Below are positions 24,718 through 34,015 of a stretch of DNA of 64,000 nt, piece after piece (position 1 is the first letter of the stretch; every line of letters starts with the position of its first letter). Source of the DNA: Peribacillus frigoritolerans_B (lineage in GTDB: Bacteria > Bacillota > Bacilli > Bacillales > DSM-1321); the NCBI RefSeq assembly GCF_044762665.1, contig NZ_JBIWES010000008.1, positions 1 through 64,000 on the forward strand, read 5' to 3'. The position numbers and the translations under genes were made by a program. The notes beneath the pieces are model-generated. The model had not been told where the DNA came from, searched no databases, and saw nothing but the letters and a program-made list of their open reading frames with translations.

Positions 24718-25515
24718 TCAATGATAAAAGGGATGATCTTCGTTAATCAGGATCCTTTCTATCTTCTTTGCCTTGCCAGTTTTATCATCAATTTCTAGGA
24801 GAACCCCACTTAATAGTGTCCGTCCCTCTTTTGGGACTTCGAAACGAACAGGAAGGCTGGTCAGGAACCGATGGATGACTGCCTCTCTTTCCATACCAAG
24901 GATGCCATCATATGGTCCTGTCATGCCTACATCCGATATGTAAGCGGTGCCTGCAGGTAATATACGGTTATCGGCTGTCTGGACGTGTGTGTGTGTACCA
25001 ACAACGGCTGTAACCTTACCATCCAGGAACCACCCCATAGCTTGCTTTTCACTTGTAGCTTCTCCATGAAAATCGACAAAGATGATCGGTGTCTTTTTTC
25101 GAGCCTCCGCCACTAGTTCTTCCGCCTTTTTGAACGGACAATCCAAATCCGGCATGAACGTTCTCGCTTGCAAATTGATGACCGCTATTTCATGCTGGTT
25201 CAATTTTAAAAATTTCATACCTTCTCCAGGTACCCCGTCTGGAAAGTTTGCTGGACGGACGAGATATTTCGCTTCATCAATAAAATTGAAAATATCACGA
25301 TTATCCCATGTATGGTTTCCCATGGTCACTGCCTGCGCTCCCCACTCTAAAAAACTGCGGTAAATCTTTTCTGTAATTCCCCGGCCACTTGCGGCATTCT
25401 CGCCATTGATGACCGTGATATGCGGACGATACTTTTCTTTTAACTTAGGAAGGTATTCTTGGATCATGTCACGACCTGGAGACCCCACTACATCTCCAAT
25501 AAATAGCAATTTCAT
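24718..25515 (-). CDS. ymdB: Cyclic-nucleotide phosphodiesterase YmdB
   Basis: The 265-residue metallophosphoesterase has the di-iron ligands of YmdB: Asp8, Glu39 and Asn40 in NGENAASG, Asn67 in GNHTW, then DFHGEATSEK and GTHTHVQ. It hydrolyses 2',3'- and 3',5'-cyclic nucleotides and in B. subtilis controls a switch between motility and biofilm formation. It is downstream of rny, as in B. subtilis, although a terminator sits between them. Confidence 0.95.
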   Translation of the reverse strand: MKLLFIGDVVGSPGRDMIQEYLPKLKEKYRPHITVINGENAASGRGITEKIYRSFLEWGAQAVTMGNHTWDNRDIFNFIDEAKYLVRPANFPDGVPGEGMKFLKLNQHEIAVINLQARTFMPDLDCPFKKAEELVAEARKKTPIIFVDFHGEATSEKQAMGWFLDGKVTAVVGTHTHVQTADNRILPAGTAYISDVGMTGPYDGILGMEREAVIHRFLTSLPVRFEVPKEGRTLLSGVLLEIDDKTGKAKKIERILINEDHPFYH

Positions 25516-25622
25516 TGTAAAACCCTTTCTGGATTCACCTAATTATATGAATGATTCAAGTATGTATTGTAACATAATTTGGGGTAATTATAAGAATTAC
25601 GCTTAACGATTAATATCGGAAA

Positions 25623-25654
25623 AAGAAAAAACGAAGTGGTTTGCACCACTTCGT
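25623..25654 (-). terminator. Terminator of rny
   Basis: A perfect 10-bp stem, ACGAAGTGGT/ACCACTTCGT (25631-25640 with 25645-25654), has a TTGC loop and is followed on the minus strand by TTTTTTCTTTTT. Confidence 0.9.
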
Positions 25655-25667
25655 CTTTCATTAACAA

Positions 25668-27227
25668 TTATTTGGCGTATTCGACTGCTCTTGTTTCACG
25701 GATGACCGTGACTTTTATATGTCCTGGGTAATCGAGCTCTTCTTCAATCCTTTTCCGGATATCACGTGCGAGTCGATGTGCCGAAAGATCATCGATTTGT
25801 TCTGGTTTCACTAGAATCCGCACTTCACGTCCGGCTTGAATCGCAAAAGATTTTTCCACTCCATCATAGGACTCGGAAATTTCCTCAAGTTTTTCAAGTC
25901 TTCTAATGTAATTTTCAAGCGTTTCACTTCTAGCTCCCGGTCTTGCAGCTGATAACGCATCAGCGGCAGCCACAAGCACTGAAATGATGGAAGTTGGTTC
26001 CGTATCGCCATGATGTGAAGCGATGCTGTTAATGACAGTTGGATGCTCTTTATATTTGGTTGCTAATTCAACGCCAATTTCAACGTGACTGCCTTCCACT
26101 TCATGATCGATCGCTTTCCCAATATCATGCAATAAACCTGCACGGCGGGCAAGTACTTCATCCTCACCGAGCTCAGCGGCCAGTAAACCTGAAAGCTGGG
26201 CCACTTCAATTGAATGTTTAAGCACGTTTTGCCCATAACTGGTACGGAATTTCAAACGTCCTAGTATTTTGATGAGATCTGGATGGAGACCGTGAACTCC
26301 AACTTCAAAAGTAGTTTGTTCACCAATTTCACGAATATGTTCATCTACCTCACGTCTTGCTTTGTCAACCATTTCTTCAATGCGGGCCGGATGGATCCGT
26401 CCGTCCTGAACAAGTTTCTCAAGAGCCAAGCGTGCCGTTTCCCGTCTAATTGGATCGAATCCAGATAAAATGACAGCTTCAGGAGTATCATCAATAATAA
26501 GGTCAATACCTGTTAGCGTTTCTAACGTCCGGATATTTCGTCCTTCACGTCCGATTATCCGCCCTTTCATTTCATCGTTTGGAAGATTTACTACAGAAAC
26601 GGTGGTTTCTGCAACATGATCAGCCGCACAACGCTGAATGGCAAGAGAAAGGACTTCTTTTGCTTTTTTATCAGCTTCTTCTTTGGCACGGGTATCACTT
26701 TCTTTAATCATAAGCGCTACATCGTGAGCAAGCTCGTTTTCCATTCGGTCTATAATGATTGCTTTAGCCTCTTCACGAGTTAAACCGGAAACACGTTCAA
26801 GCTCTGTTTGCTGCTTACGAACCGTCTCTTCCACTTTGCTTTCCATCTCTTCAATATGCTGTTGTCTTTGGTTTAGAGAATCTTCTTTTTTCTCCAAAAG
26901 GCTCTCACGTTTGTCTAACGTTTCATCCTTACGGTCCAGATTCTCTTCTCTTTGCAATAACCGATTTTCTTGTTTTTGTAATTCGTTCCTTCTTTCACGG
27001 ACTTCCCGATCCGAATCGGCACGAACTTTATGAATTTCATCTTTTGCTTCCAACAAGGCTTCTTTCTTAAGTGCTTCCGCTTCACGTTTTGCATCCTCAA
27101 GGATGTGCTCTGCAGAGCCCTTTGCCCCTGCTATTCTACTCTCAAATTTTGATTTGTGAATAAAATAACCAACAACTGCACCGACGATTAGGCCAAGCAA
27201 AGTGAAGATGATTGTCATGGGTTCCAT
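25668..27227 (-). CDS. rny: Ribonuclease Y
   Basis: The 519-residue endoribonuclease is anchored by one N-terminal membrane helix (IIFTLLGLIVGAVVGYFI), followed by a long charged coiled coil (about 30-190), a KH domain (GRIIGREGRNIRTLE) and an HD domain with HDIGKAIDHE. RNase Y starts decay and processing of many mRNAs; the RicAFT complex, one subunit of which is encoded at 16.4 kb, modulates it. The frame opens at 27293, but GGGGAGGTG places the start at the ATG at 27227, which also gives the family length. Confidence 0.97.
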   Translation of the reverse strand: MEPMTIIFTLLGLIVGAVVGYFIHKSKFESRIAGAKGSAEHILEDAKREAEALKKEALLEAKDEIHKVRADSDREVRERRNELQKQENRLLQREENLDRKDETLDKRESLLEKKEDSLNQRQQHIEEMESKVEETVRKQQTELERVSGLTREEAKAIIIDRMENELAHDVALMIKESDTRAKEEADKKAKEVLSLAIQRCAADHVAETTVSVVNLPNDEMKGRIIGREGRNIRTLETLTGIDLIIDDTPEAVILSGFDPIRRETARLALEKLVQDGRIHPARIEEMVDKARREVDEHIREIGEQTTFEVGVHGLHPDLIKILGRLKFRTSYGQNVLKHSIEVAQLSGLLAAELGEDEVLARRAGLLHDIGKAIDHEVEGSHVEIGVELATKYKEHPTVINSIASHHGDTEPTSIISVLVAAADALSAARPGARSETLENYIRRLEKLEEISESYDGVEKSFAIQAGREVRILVKPEQIDDLSAHRLARDIRKRIEEELDYPGHIKVTVIRETRAVEYAK

Positions 27228-27538
27228 CGTTTCACCTCCCCTTGCTATGAACTTTTTACATAAAATGTTGAACTGTCGGCAAGTACATTGCACATAAATT
27301 CAATATACAGCACTTAATTTTCAAAATTTTAGTTTGAAAAATTGTAAAATATACATATTAATTGTATAGTTGAGAATTTTTATTGTCAAGCGTTTGTCCC
27401 TTATGTATCAATGATTATTCAAGTTTTCTTAATATCAACCATCATAATGTACAGCATTCATTATGGAAGAAGTCTGTAAATCTGATTTCAATGCCATTTA
27501 ATCCGCTGAAAATTCCGCATTTTTCTCAAAATATACAT
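27228..27538. other. Upstream region of rny
   Basis: This AT-rich 311-bp stretch between rny and the recA terminator has no credible gene. It must hold the rny promoter, but I found no -35/-10 pair good enough to call. Confidence 0.4.
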
Positions 27539-27570
27539 AAAAGGCCTAAGCGAATAAGCTTAGGCCTTTT
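27539..27570 (-). terminator. Terminator of recA
   Basis: A perfect 13-bp stem, AAAAGGCCTAAGC (27539-27551) with GCTTAGGCCTTTT (27558-27570), lies 10 bp beyond the recA stop. Confidence 0.88.
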
Positions 27571-27580
27571 CCAAATATCA

Positions 27581-28627
27581 TTAATCAAGCAATTCAAAAT
27601 GCTCTTCTGGTTCATTTTCTTCTGGTGGTAATTCATGCTCTCCATCAAGATTATAGTGATCTCTGATTTTCTGAGAAATTTCCTGAGCGATATCCTGATT
27701 TTCTTTCAAGAACAGCTTCGCATTTTCGCGGCCTTGTCCGACACGCTCTTCATTGTATGAATACCACGAGCCGCTTTTAAGGACGATATCAAGATCTGCA
27801 CCCATATCGATGATTTCACCTTCCTGTGAAATCCCTTGACCATACATGATGTCAACTTCTGCTTGGCGGAATGGTGGGGCAACCTTGTTCTTTACAACTT
27901 TGATTTTCGTTTTATTACCGACGATTTCATTACCTTGTTTTAATTGTTCCGCACGGCGCACTTCCAGACGAACAGTTGAATAGAACTTCAATGCCCGGCC
28001 TCCCGGAGTCGTTTCTGGATTCCCAAACATAACACCGATTTTTTCACGGACTTGGTTAATGAAAATGGCAATGGTATTTGATTTATTAATGGAACCAGAC
28101 AGTTTTCTAAGTGCCTGGGACATCATCCGGGCTTGAAGACCCATATGGGAATCTCCCATTTCGCCTTCGATTTCGGCTTTAGGAACAAGTGCTGCCACCG
28201 AGTCAATGACAATGATATCTACCGCTCCGCTTCGAACTAACGCTTCAGCGATCTCTAAGGCCTGTTCACCCGTATCAGGCTGTGAAAGCAGTAACTCATC
28301 GATATTCACACCAAGTTTTTCTGAATATGCTGGATCTAAAGCATGCTCGGCATCAATGAATGCAGCCGTGCCGCCAGTCTTTTGTACTTCTGCAATAGCA
28401 TGTAATGCTACAGTCGTTTTACCGGAGCTTTCAGGTCCATATATCTCAATGACCCGGCCTCTTGGATATCCGCCCACTCCCAACGCTACGTCCAATGCTA
28501 AAGAACCGCTTGAAATCGTTGAAATCCTACGATCAGTCTGTTCACCAAGTTTCATAATAGAACCTTTACCAAATTGTTTTTCAATTTGTTTTAACGCCAT
28601 ATCTAAAGCCGCTTGACGATCACTCAC
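27581..28627 (-). CDS. recA: Recombinase RecA
   Basis: The 348-residue RecA performs strand exchange in homologous recombination and activates LexA self-cleavage. Walker A GPESSGKT is at 64-71, with FIDAEHALDP and the DNA-binding loop GNPETTPGG also present, and the C-terminal tail is acidic. The start is a GTG with GGAGGAA upstream. It is transcribed from its own promoter with a LexA site. Confidence 0.98.
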   Translation of the reverse strand: MSDRQAALDMALKQIEKQFGKGSIMKLGEQTDRRISTISSGSLALDVALGVGGYPRGRVIEIYGPESSGKTTVALHAIAEVQKTGGTAAFIDAEHALDPAYSEKLGVNIDELLLSQPDTGEQALEIAEALVRSGAVDIIVIDSVAALVPKAEIEGEMGDSHMGLQARMMSQALRKLSGSINKSNTIAIFINQVREKIGVMFGNPETTPGGRALKFYSTVRLEVRRAEQLKQGNEIVGNKTKIKVVKNKVAPPFRQAEVDIMYGQGISQEGEIIDMGADLDIVLKSGSWYSYNEERVGQGRENAKLFLKENQDIAQEISQKIRDHYNLDGEHELPPEENEPEEHFELLD

Positions 28628-28733
28628 TCAATTTCCTCCTCTATATTCAAATAATCGGCTGCCCGATTAAAGGTGTACTTACGTTAGCAATTATTTGAGA
28701 TCAAGGTTTGACCCTGTCTCAAAACCTATCTTT

Positions 28734-28762
28734 ACTATATACTCTTTTTACTATTTTGCCAA
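28734..28762 (-). promoter_or_regulatory. Sigma-A type promoter of recA
   Basis: Read on the minus strand, TTGGCA (28762-28757) and TATAGT (28739-28734) are separated by 17 bp. It lies about 110 bp before the recA start and directly downstream of the LexA box. Confidence 0.65.
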
Positions 28763-28771
28763 GCAAAAAGT

Positions 28772-28785
28772 CGAACATTCATTCG
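28772..28785. promoter_or_regulatory. LexA (DinR) SOS box of recA
   Basis: On the minus strand the site reads CGAATGAATGTTCG, one base off the palindromic Bacillus SOS consensus CGAACNNNNGTTCG. It ends 9 bp upstream of the -35 box of the recA promoter. B. subtilis recA carries a box with the same T deviation. Confidence 0.85.
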
Positions 28786-28934
28786 TTTTTTTCTTTCAGG
28801 AGATTCTTTGTAAAAAAGCGTTTTATCTTAAGGAAATCTCCATTTCGCTTCACTTACTCCCTAAAAAAACACATTTCGTTGAATTAACTTTTTTCTTTTT
28901 TCCCTATTTTTCAAGAAACAAACTTCCAAAACCA

Positions 28935-28967
28935 AATAAAAAGCAGAGCTGTAATAAAGCTCTGCTT
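28935..28967 (-). terminator. Terminator of cinA
   Basis: AAGCAGAGCT (28941-28950) pairs perfectly with AGCTCTGCTT (28958-28967) and is followed on the minus strand by TTTTTATTT. It separates cinA from recA. Confidence 0.88.
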
Positions 28968-28974
28968 ATAGCGT

Positions 28975-30207
28975 TTATAAATCCCTTAATAGGTAATGAC
29001 AGCCGTACTTCACACTCCGAATACGGTTTTGCGCCCTGCTTCCGGAAAGATTCAACTCCTTGAAATGAGTGTCTCCATCCCGATAGGAAATGCCAATAAA
29101 TACTGTACCAACAGGCTTACCTTCTTGTTCATCCGGCCCTGCAACACCCGTAAAGCTTATGCCTACATCCGCATCGAGCTTACTCCTGACATTAGAGGCC
29201 ATTTCCATTGCACACTCACCGCTGACCACCCCATACTCAGATATGGTATCATCACTGACGCCGAGGACATTGGACTTCGCATCATTCGTATAGCAGACAA
29301 TTCCGCCTTTAAAGACTTTACCGGCGCCCGGTATGGTTGTCAGCTGTTCTTGGAACATCCCTCCGGTCAAGCTTTCAGCTGCCGCGATTGAAAGCTTGCG
29401 GACCGTTAATTCTTTTACAAGTTCCTTTATTAGCGAAGTATTATCACTTCCATAATGAAACTTACCGACCCTGCTAAGAATTTCTTTTTCCGTTTCTAAA
29501 ATAAGTTCTTCGCATTTTTCTTTAGAAGAGTCTTTGGCGGTGATCCTTAACGTCACTTCCCCTTCGGCTGCCAGCGGAGCAATTGTCGGATTCGTTTGAT
29601 TGACAAGGAGATCTTCAATCACCGTTTCCAGTTCGGCTTCCCCTATACCGTAGAACCGAAGAACCTTGGAATCGATCCGTTCATGCTTTTCCAATTTATT
29701 CATGATCTTTTCATAACCATAACTTAAAAACATCGGCTCCATTTCACTTGGTGGACCAGGTAGAAGCATATATGTAATCCCCGATTTGGACAAGACCATT
29801 CCCGGAGCCATGCCATGATCGTTTGCCAACACTTCACTGCCTTCTAAGACAAGGGCCTGCTTTTTGTTGTTTTCCGTCATCGGCCGTTCCCGTTTTTGGA
29901 AGTAAGCTTCAATGGATTGCAAAGCTTCATCATTAAAAACGAGCTTTTTCCCTATATGGCGAGCAATCGTTTCTTTCGTTAAATCATCTTTGGTAGGACC
30001 AAGTCCACCGGTAAAAACAATCAAGTTCGCCCTCGATTCAGCGATTTCTATAGCTTGTTGTAAGCGGCGGTCGTTATCCCCGACCACAGTATGGTAAAAA
30101 ACGTTTATCCCCATTTCCGCAAACTGCTGCGATAAGAATCTTCCATTAGTGTTATTGATTTGACCTAAAAGAAGCTCTGAGCCCACTGCAATGATTTCTG
30201 CATCCAT
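28975..30207 (-). CDS. cinA: CinA family protein (competence/damage-inducible)
   Basis: The 410-residue protein has an N-terminal molybdopterin-binding-like domain (GSELLLGQINNTNG, then FTGGLGPTKDDLT) and a C-terminal CinA domain (AAESLTGGM, SFTGVAGPD, GTVFIG). Members act as nicotinamide mononucleotide deamidase and/or ADP-ribose pyrophosphatase. The frame extends to 30246, but MDAEIIAVGSELL at 30207 is the family start and has GGTGG upstream. It is placed between pgsA and recA, as in other Bacillaceae. Confidence 0.93.
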   Translation of the reverse strand: MDAEIIAVGSELLLGQINNTNGRFLSQQFAEMGINVFYHTVVGDNDRRLQQAIEIAESRANLIVFTGGLGPTKDDLTKETIARHIGKKLVFNDEALQSIEAYFQKRERPMTENNKKQALVLEGSEVLANDHGMAPGMVLSKSGITYMLLPGPPSEMEPMFLSYGYEKIMNKLEKHERIDSKVLRFYGIGEAELETVIEDLLVNQTNPTIAPLAAEGEVTLRITAKDSSKEKCEELILETEKEILSRVGKFHYGSDNTSLIKELVKELTVRKLSIAAAESLTGGMFQEQLTTIPGAGKVFKGGIVCYTNDAKSNVLGVSDDTISEYGVVSGECAMEMASNVRSKLDADVGISFTGVAGPDEQEGKPVGTVFIGISYRDGDTHFKELNLSGSRAQNRIRSVKYGCHYLLRDL

Positions 30208-30229
30208 CTTTTCAAAACCACCATTCGTT

Positions 30230-30814
30230 TTACTTTGAATTAACAAATACTTCTTTGTTTTTTATAAAATAATCCAAACCTGACCAGATTGTAAAGATTA
30301 ATGCAATCCATAATGCGATATTAGCAAATGGAAGTGAAATGAGGGCAAATGGAAGGTTATGCAGCAATAAAGCTGAAATAGAAACAATTTGTGCCCATGT
30401 TTTAATTTTACCAAGCTGGTTCGCTGCAACCACTTCCCCTGTACCCGCTAACACCAAACGCAATCCGGTTACTGCAAACTCGCGACTTATGATCACGATG
30501 GCAATCCAAGATTGACCGTACATTAGATCCAGATCAACTAAAACGATTAAGGCGGCCGAAACCAGAAGTTTATCTGCCAATGGATCTAAAAATTTTCCCA
30601 AATCAGTAATCATATTATATTTTCTCGCAAAATGGCCATCGATCCAATCCGTAGTGGAAGCGATTATAAAGAGGAGGGCTCCAGCTAGGTGCGCCACTGG
30701 CAAACTGTATTCTCCCCAAGTCAGTGTCCCCCAAGAAAAAGGAACGAGCATGATGATTAAAAATACTGGTATTAAACAGATTCTTGCTACTGTAATCTTA
30801 TTAGGCAGATTCAA
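30230..30814 (-). CDS. pgsA: CDP-diacylglycerol-glycerol-3-phosphate 3-phosphatidyltransferase
   Basis: The 194-residue membrane enzyme makes phosphatidylglycerophosphate, the first step of phosphatidylglycerol synthesis. The CDP-alcohol phosphotransferase motif is complete in DWIDGHFARKYN followed by TDLGKFLDPLADK. Several hydrophobic helices flank it. The frame runs to 30829, but that start lies at the ribosome site itself; a TTG at 30814 is eight bases after GGAGG and gives MNLPNKITVARI, the usual family N-terminus. Confidence 0.95.
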   Translation of the reverse strand: MNLPNKITVARICLIPVFLIIMLVPFSWGTLTWGEYSLPVAHLAGALLFIIASTTDWIDGHFARKYNMITDLGKFLDPLADKLLVSAALIVLVDLDLMYGQSWIAIVIISREFAVTGLRLVLAGTGEVVAANQLGKIKTWAQIVSISALLLHNLPFALISLPFANIALWIALIFTIWSGLDYFIKNKEVFVNSK

Positions 30815-30955
30815 AACTTTTACCTCCAAAATTTACGCCTGCCATTTGGGCAAAGCGTCTTAGATCTAAAATAATGCTCATATGTATAATTTAACTCAAA
30901 ATCCAATCTTATATGCCGGGTAAACCATCTCCCGCCGCCTTACTATTATATAGAG

Positions 30956-30984
30956 CAAAAATAGTCATCTATAAGATGACTATT
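30956..30984 (-). terminator. Terminator overlapping the rodZ stop codon
   Basis: ATAGTCATCT (30961-30970) pairs with AGATGACTAT (30974-30983) around TAT, followed on the minus strand by TTTTTG. The stop codon of rodZ (30980-30982) lies within the stem. Confidence 0.8.
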
Positions 30985-31879
30985 CGGCTTTCGTAAATTG
31001 TATCGTAACCAATTGCGTATTCACTTCAGTCGGTGAAATGGAATACTCCAGCTTCTCATCATTCACATAAATCTCAGTTTCATATGCCCTGCCTATATTG
31101 ATGACAGCTTCTTTTTCATTGGTGAAATCAATTTCCTGGCTTTTGTCCTTTTCGATAGTGCCCTGGAAAAGTAATTTACCTTCACCATTTTTTATGCCGA
31201 CCCATGGTGAGCCTTTGGAGGTCACCTTTAATTTAAAGGTATCGGTATTTTTTAATTCATACGTACTATTTTTACCGTTGGAACTGGTGACGGCAAGATT
31301 TTGCTCTTTCTTTTCTTCTTTGACTGCTGTATCATCTTCAGTCTTCTTATCAGATGAATCTGATTTTTCTTCATTCTGTTTTTGGTCTGCATTCTTTTCT
31401 TCTTTGTTGAAATCTTCACTTTTATTGTAATCAACGACATCGCTCTGTTTTGCGTCCTTTTTGTCATCATTATCCGGATTACTCATATAGTTCAATACCA
31501 GCACCCAAATCAATACGGCCGCACCAATGACTAAAACGGCAGCCAAGATCTTCGGTAACATTTCTACAACCTTTGAATCCCCTGCCGGTATAGTTTTCCG
31601 GGATTGGACCCGTGAAAGCTGTTCTGGCAATTCCTCACTATAGACCGATGGTATTTCACTCTTATATTGTTCGAAAATCTCTTCTGAATCCAGTCCGACC
31701 GCTTCACAATATTGCTTTATGAATGCCCGTACATAGAACTTTCCAGGCATCATACTGTAGTTTCCCTCTTCAATGCCAATGAGGTAACGCTTTTGAATCT
31801 TTGTTAATTCCTGCAAATCTTCTAAGCTAAGACCTTTGGCTTCCCTAGCTTCCTTTAATCGATTACCTAACTCAGTCAA
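30980..31879 (-). CDS. rodZ: RodZ-like cell-shape protein (YmfM)
   Basis: The protein of about 299 residues has an N-terminal cro-type helix-turn-helix (LGNRLKEAREAKGLSLEDL through GKFYVRAFIKQY), one membrane helix at about residues 110-131, a Lys/Asp/Glu-rich linker and a beta-rich C-terminal domain (TFKLKVTSKGSPWVGIKNG). RodZ links MreB to the elongation machinery. The frame starts with GTG at 31888, but a TTG at 31879 is six bases after AGGTG and yields MTELGNRLKEAR; I prefer it. It follows ymfK by 17 bp. Confidence 0.9.
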   Translation of the reverse strand: MTELGNRLKEAREAKGLSLEDLQELTKIQKRYLIGIEEGNYSMMPGKFYVRAFIKQYCEAVGLDSEEIFEQYKSEIPSVYSEELPEQLSRVQSRKTIPAGDSKVVEMLPKILAAVLVIGAAVLIWVLVLNYMSNPDNDDKKDAKQSDVVDYNKSEDFNKEEKNADQKQNEEKSDSSDKKTEDDTAVKEEKKEQNLAVTSSNGKNSTYELKNTDTFKLKVTSKGSPWVGIKNGEGKLLFQGTIEKDKSQEIDFTNEKEAVINIGRAYETEIYVNDEKLEYSISPTEVNTQLVTIQFTKAE

Positions 31880-31896
31880 ATAAAACACCTGCCATT

Positions 31897-32688
31897 TTAA
31901 AAGTCAAAGGAACCAAAATCGGACCCTGAAAACTGGTCTTTTTGGTCGACAACTTCATATGTTATTTCTTCTTCAGGATTGTTTCGCAATTCAATAATAT
32001 AATCAAAGTCTTCGAGGGTATACTCCGTATTTTGCACAAAAACATCAGGATGTTCGATTACTTTGACAGCATCAAGCCTCATTATTTCACGAATCAACTG
32101 CCAATGACGCTCATTTGCACGGCGAGTGGAAACAATTCCATCTAAAATGAACAAATTATCATTATTATATTCATCCTCAATAAGCTGACTGCGGATAGTC
32201 TGCTTTAAAAGGGTCGATGACACAAACAACCATCTCTTATTAGCACAAACACTAGAGGCTACGATAGATTCAGTTTTCCCGACACGGGGCATCCCTCGTA
32301 TCCCGATCAATTTATGACCTTCCTGTTTAAATAGCTCGGCCAGGAAATCGACAAGCAAGCCCAGTTCATCACGAACAAACCTAAAAGTGTTTTTCTCATC
32401 GGCATCGCGCTGAATATAGCGTCCATGCCTGACTGCGAGGCGATCCCGTAATTTAGGTTCCCTAAGCTTAATGACCTTTATCGTATCCATCGTACGGAGG
32501 ATTGACTCGAATCTTTCTATATTACGGCTGTCTTTCGCCAACAAAAGTAACCCACGCCTGCCTTCATCGACCCCGTTAATGGTGATGATATTAATGGAAA
32601 GCATACCCAGAAGGGATGAAATATCCCCTAATAAACCAGGACGGTTGACTTGGATTTCATATTCAAAATACCATTCTTTATTATCCAC
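31897..32688 (-). CDS. ymfK: YmfK-like protein with ACT-like domain and P-loop
   Basis: The 263-residue protein matches the B. subtilis YmfK family (DUF3388) in position and appearance. The N-terminus looks like an ACT ligand-binding domain (PGLLGDISSLLGML followed by INIITINGV). The middle has GIRGMPRVGKTES, a Walker A P-loop, followed by FILDGIVSTRRANERHW. The combination suggests a small-molecule-sensing nucleotide-binding protein. No function is established to my knowledge. It is upstream of rodZ in the same orientation. Confidence 0.8.
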   Translation of the reverse strand: MDNKEWYFEYEIQVNRPGLLGDISSLLGMLSINIITINGVDEGRRGLLLLAKDSRNIERFESILRTMDTIKVIKLREPKLRDRLAVRHGRYIQRDADEKNTFRFVRDELGLLVDFLAELFKQEGHKLIGIRGMPRVGKTESIVASSVCANKRWLFVSSTLLKQTIRSQLIEDEYNNDNLFILDGIVSTRRANERHWQLIREIMRLDAVKVIEHPDVFVQNTEYTLEDFDYIIELRNNPEEEITYEVVDQKDQFSGSDFGSFDF

Positions 32689-32881
32689 GATAACACTCCT
32701 TAAGCCTAAAAGCTTTTACCCTAATCATTGGCAAAAAACTTATCCATCGTAAATTTCAAGGTCTGAACACTTTAATATTATTTGTCTAGCTTCTATAATA
32801 TAGCATTTCTTGATAAGTTAAAAGGAAAAACCCTATAAAAGTATTCATTTTTATATAAGAGGACAAATAGCCATCCACTTC

Positions 32882-32924
32882 AATCCAAAAGGCCCTGTTA
32901 ATTAATAACAGGGCCTTTTGGATT
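32882..32924 (-). terminator. Terminator of the ymfF-H-I-J cluster
   Basis: A perfect 19-bp stem (32882-32900 with 32906-32924), core GGCCCTGTTA/TAACAGGGCC then TTTT, lies 7 bp past the ymfJ stop. Confidence 0.9.
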
Positions 32925-32930
32925 GATATT

Positions 32931-33188
32931 TTACTTCGTTCCATTGTTCTCGACTAACTTGACCATGACACTTGCCATGGCATGTTTTTCTTGATCGCTT
33001 GCCACTGACCAAAGATCAGCTAGCACTTTCTCTTGATCATTCTGGGGCTCAACCTGATTAGCCAGGTAATCACCGATTTCATAAGCCAAGTTGTTAACAG
33101 CGCTTTCTGACAAGCCTTGTTGTTCACCTTGATGTAATCTGTCGCCTAAGAAGTTTTTCCATTGATCCCAATTGTCCAGTACAGACAT
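32931..33188 (-). CDS. ymfJ: DUF3243 protein YmfJ
   Basis: The 85-residue soluble helical protein starts MSVLDNWDQWKNFLGDRL, typical of the DUF3243/YmfJ family. In B. subtilis ymfJ lies between ymfI and ymfK, as here. Function is not established. A terminator follows directly. Confidence 0.85.
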   Translation of the reverse strand: MSVLDNWDQWKNFLGDRLHQGEQQGLSESAVNNLAYEIGDYLANQVEPQNDQEKVLADLWSVASDQEKHAMASVMVKLVENNGTK

Positions 33189-33270
33189 GAATGGTCACCC
33201 TTTCCTTCAAAATAGTACATAGATATTTTGTGAAGGAACCGAGGAAATTATACATGTCTAGAAAAAAAAA

Positions 33271-33996
33271 TCATGTATACCATCCGCCATTTACGCCTAA
33301 AATTTGCCCGGTTATATAGGACGACTTGTCGGAAAGCAAATAGTATACGGCCTCGGCGACTTCTTTGGAATGCCCCATCCTGCCCATCGGGATGTCGCCT
33401 TTGATGATTTCCAGATCTTCTGCACTGAAGGATTCGAGCATGGAAGTAGAAATCGCACCGGGGGCAACGGCATTCACCCGAATCCCATTAAGCGATACTT
33501 CTTTGCTAAGCGCCTTGATAAAAGCATTTTGACTGCCCTTGACCATTGAATATAATACTTCACAAGATGCACCTGTCTGCCCCCAAATCGATGTGACCGC
33601 AACGATGGCAGCCTGTTCTTGGTACATAAGCTTTGGAAGCAGTTCCTTTGTTAATTGGAAAGGGCTCGTTACATGCAGCTGTACCATTTCAGTAACGATT
33701 GTCTCATCCATGTCAGATATAAGCCCGTAATAGCTATTGCCACTATTAAGGACGATTGCATGGAGGGCAAAAATATTTTCCGCCAATTTCTTGTAGCCGT
33801 CCGGTGCAGCCAAATCCGCTTGAATCGGAATAAGTTCGACTTGATGAGGCTTCAGTTCTTCAATCAGGGCAAGTATCGCTTCTTCATTGCTGTTATAATG
33901 TAAATAAAGTGAGTAATTCTCCTCGGCGAGCTTTATAGCGATTTCCCTGCCGATTCCTCCACTGGCTCCTGTAATAAGGGCAAAACGTTTCCCCAC
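33271..33996 (-). CDS. ymfI: Short-chain dehydrogenase/reductase YmfI
   Basis: The 241-residue SDR enzyme has the cofactor motif TGASGGIG (13-20), LNSGNSYYG in the NNAG position, a catalytic Ser/Tyr/Lys set around TSIWGQTG and YSMVKGSQ, and an FabG-like C-terminus (GQILGVNGGWYT). The start is a GTG with GGGGGCGGG upstream. It lies between ymfH and ymfJ. The natural substrate is unknown; a 3-oxoacyl reductase-like activity is possible. Confidence 0.88.
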   Translation of the reverse strand: MGKRFALITGASGGIGREIAIKLAEENYSLYLHYNSNEEAILALIEELKPHQVELIPIQADLAAPDGYKKLAENIFALHAIVLNSGNSYYGLISDMDETIVTEMVQLHVTSPFQLTKELLPKLMYQEQAAIVAVTSIWGQTGASCEVLYSMVKGSQNAFIKALSKEVSLNGIRVNAVAPGAISTSMLESFSAEDLEIIKGDIPMGRMGHSKEVAEAVYYLLSDKSSYITGQILGVNGGWYT

Positions 33997-34015
33997 ATTC
34001 CCGCCCCCTTTTATA

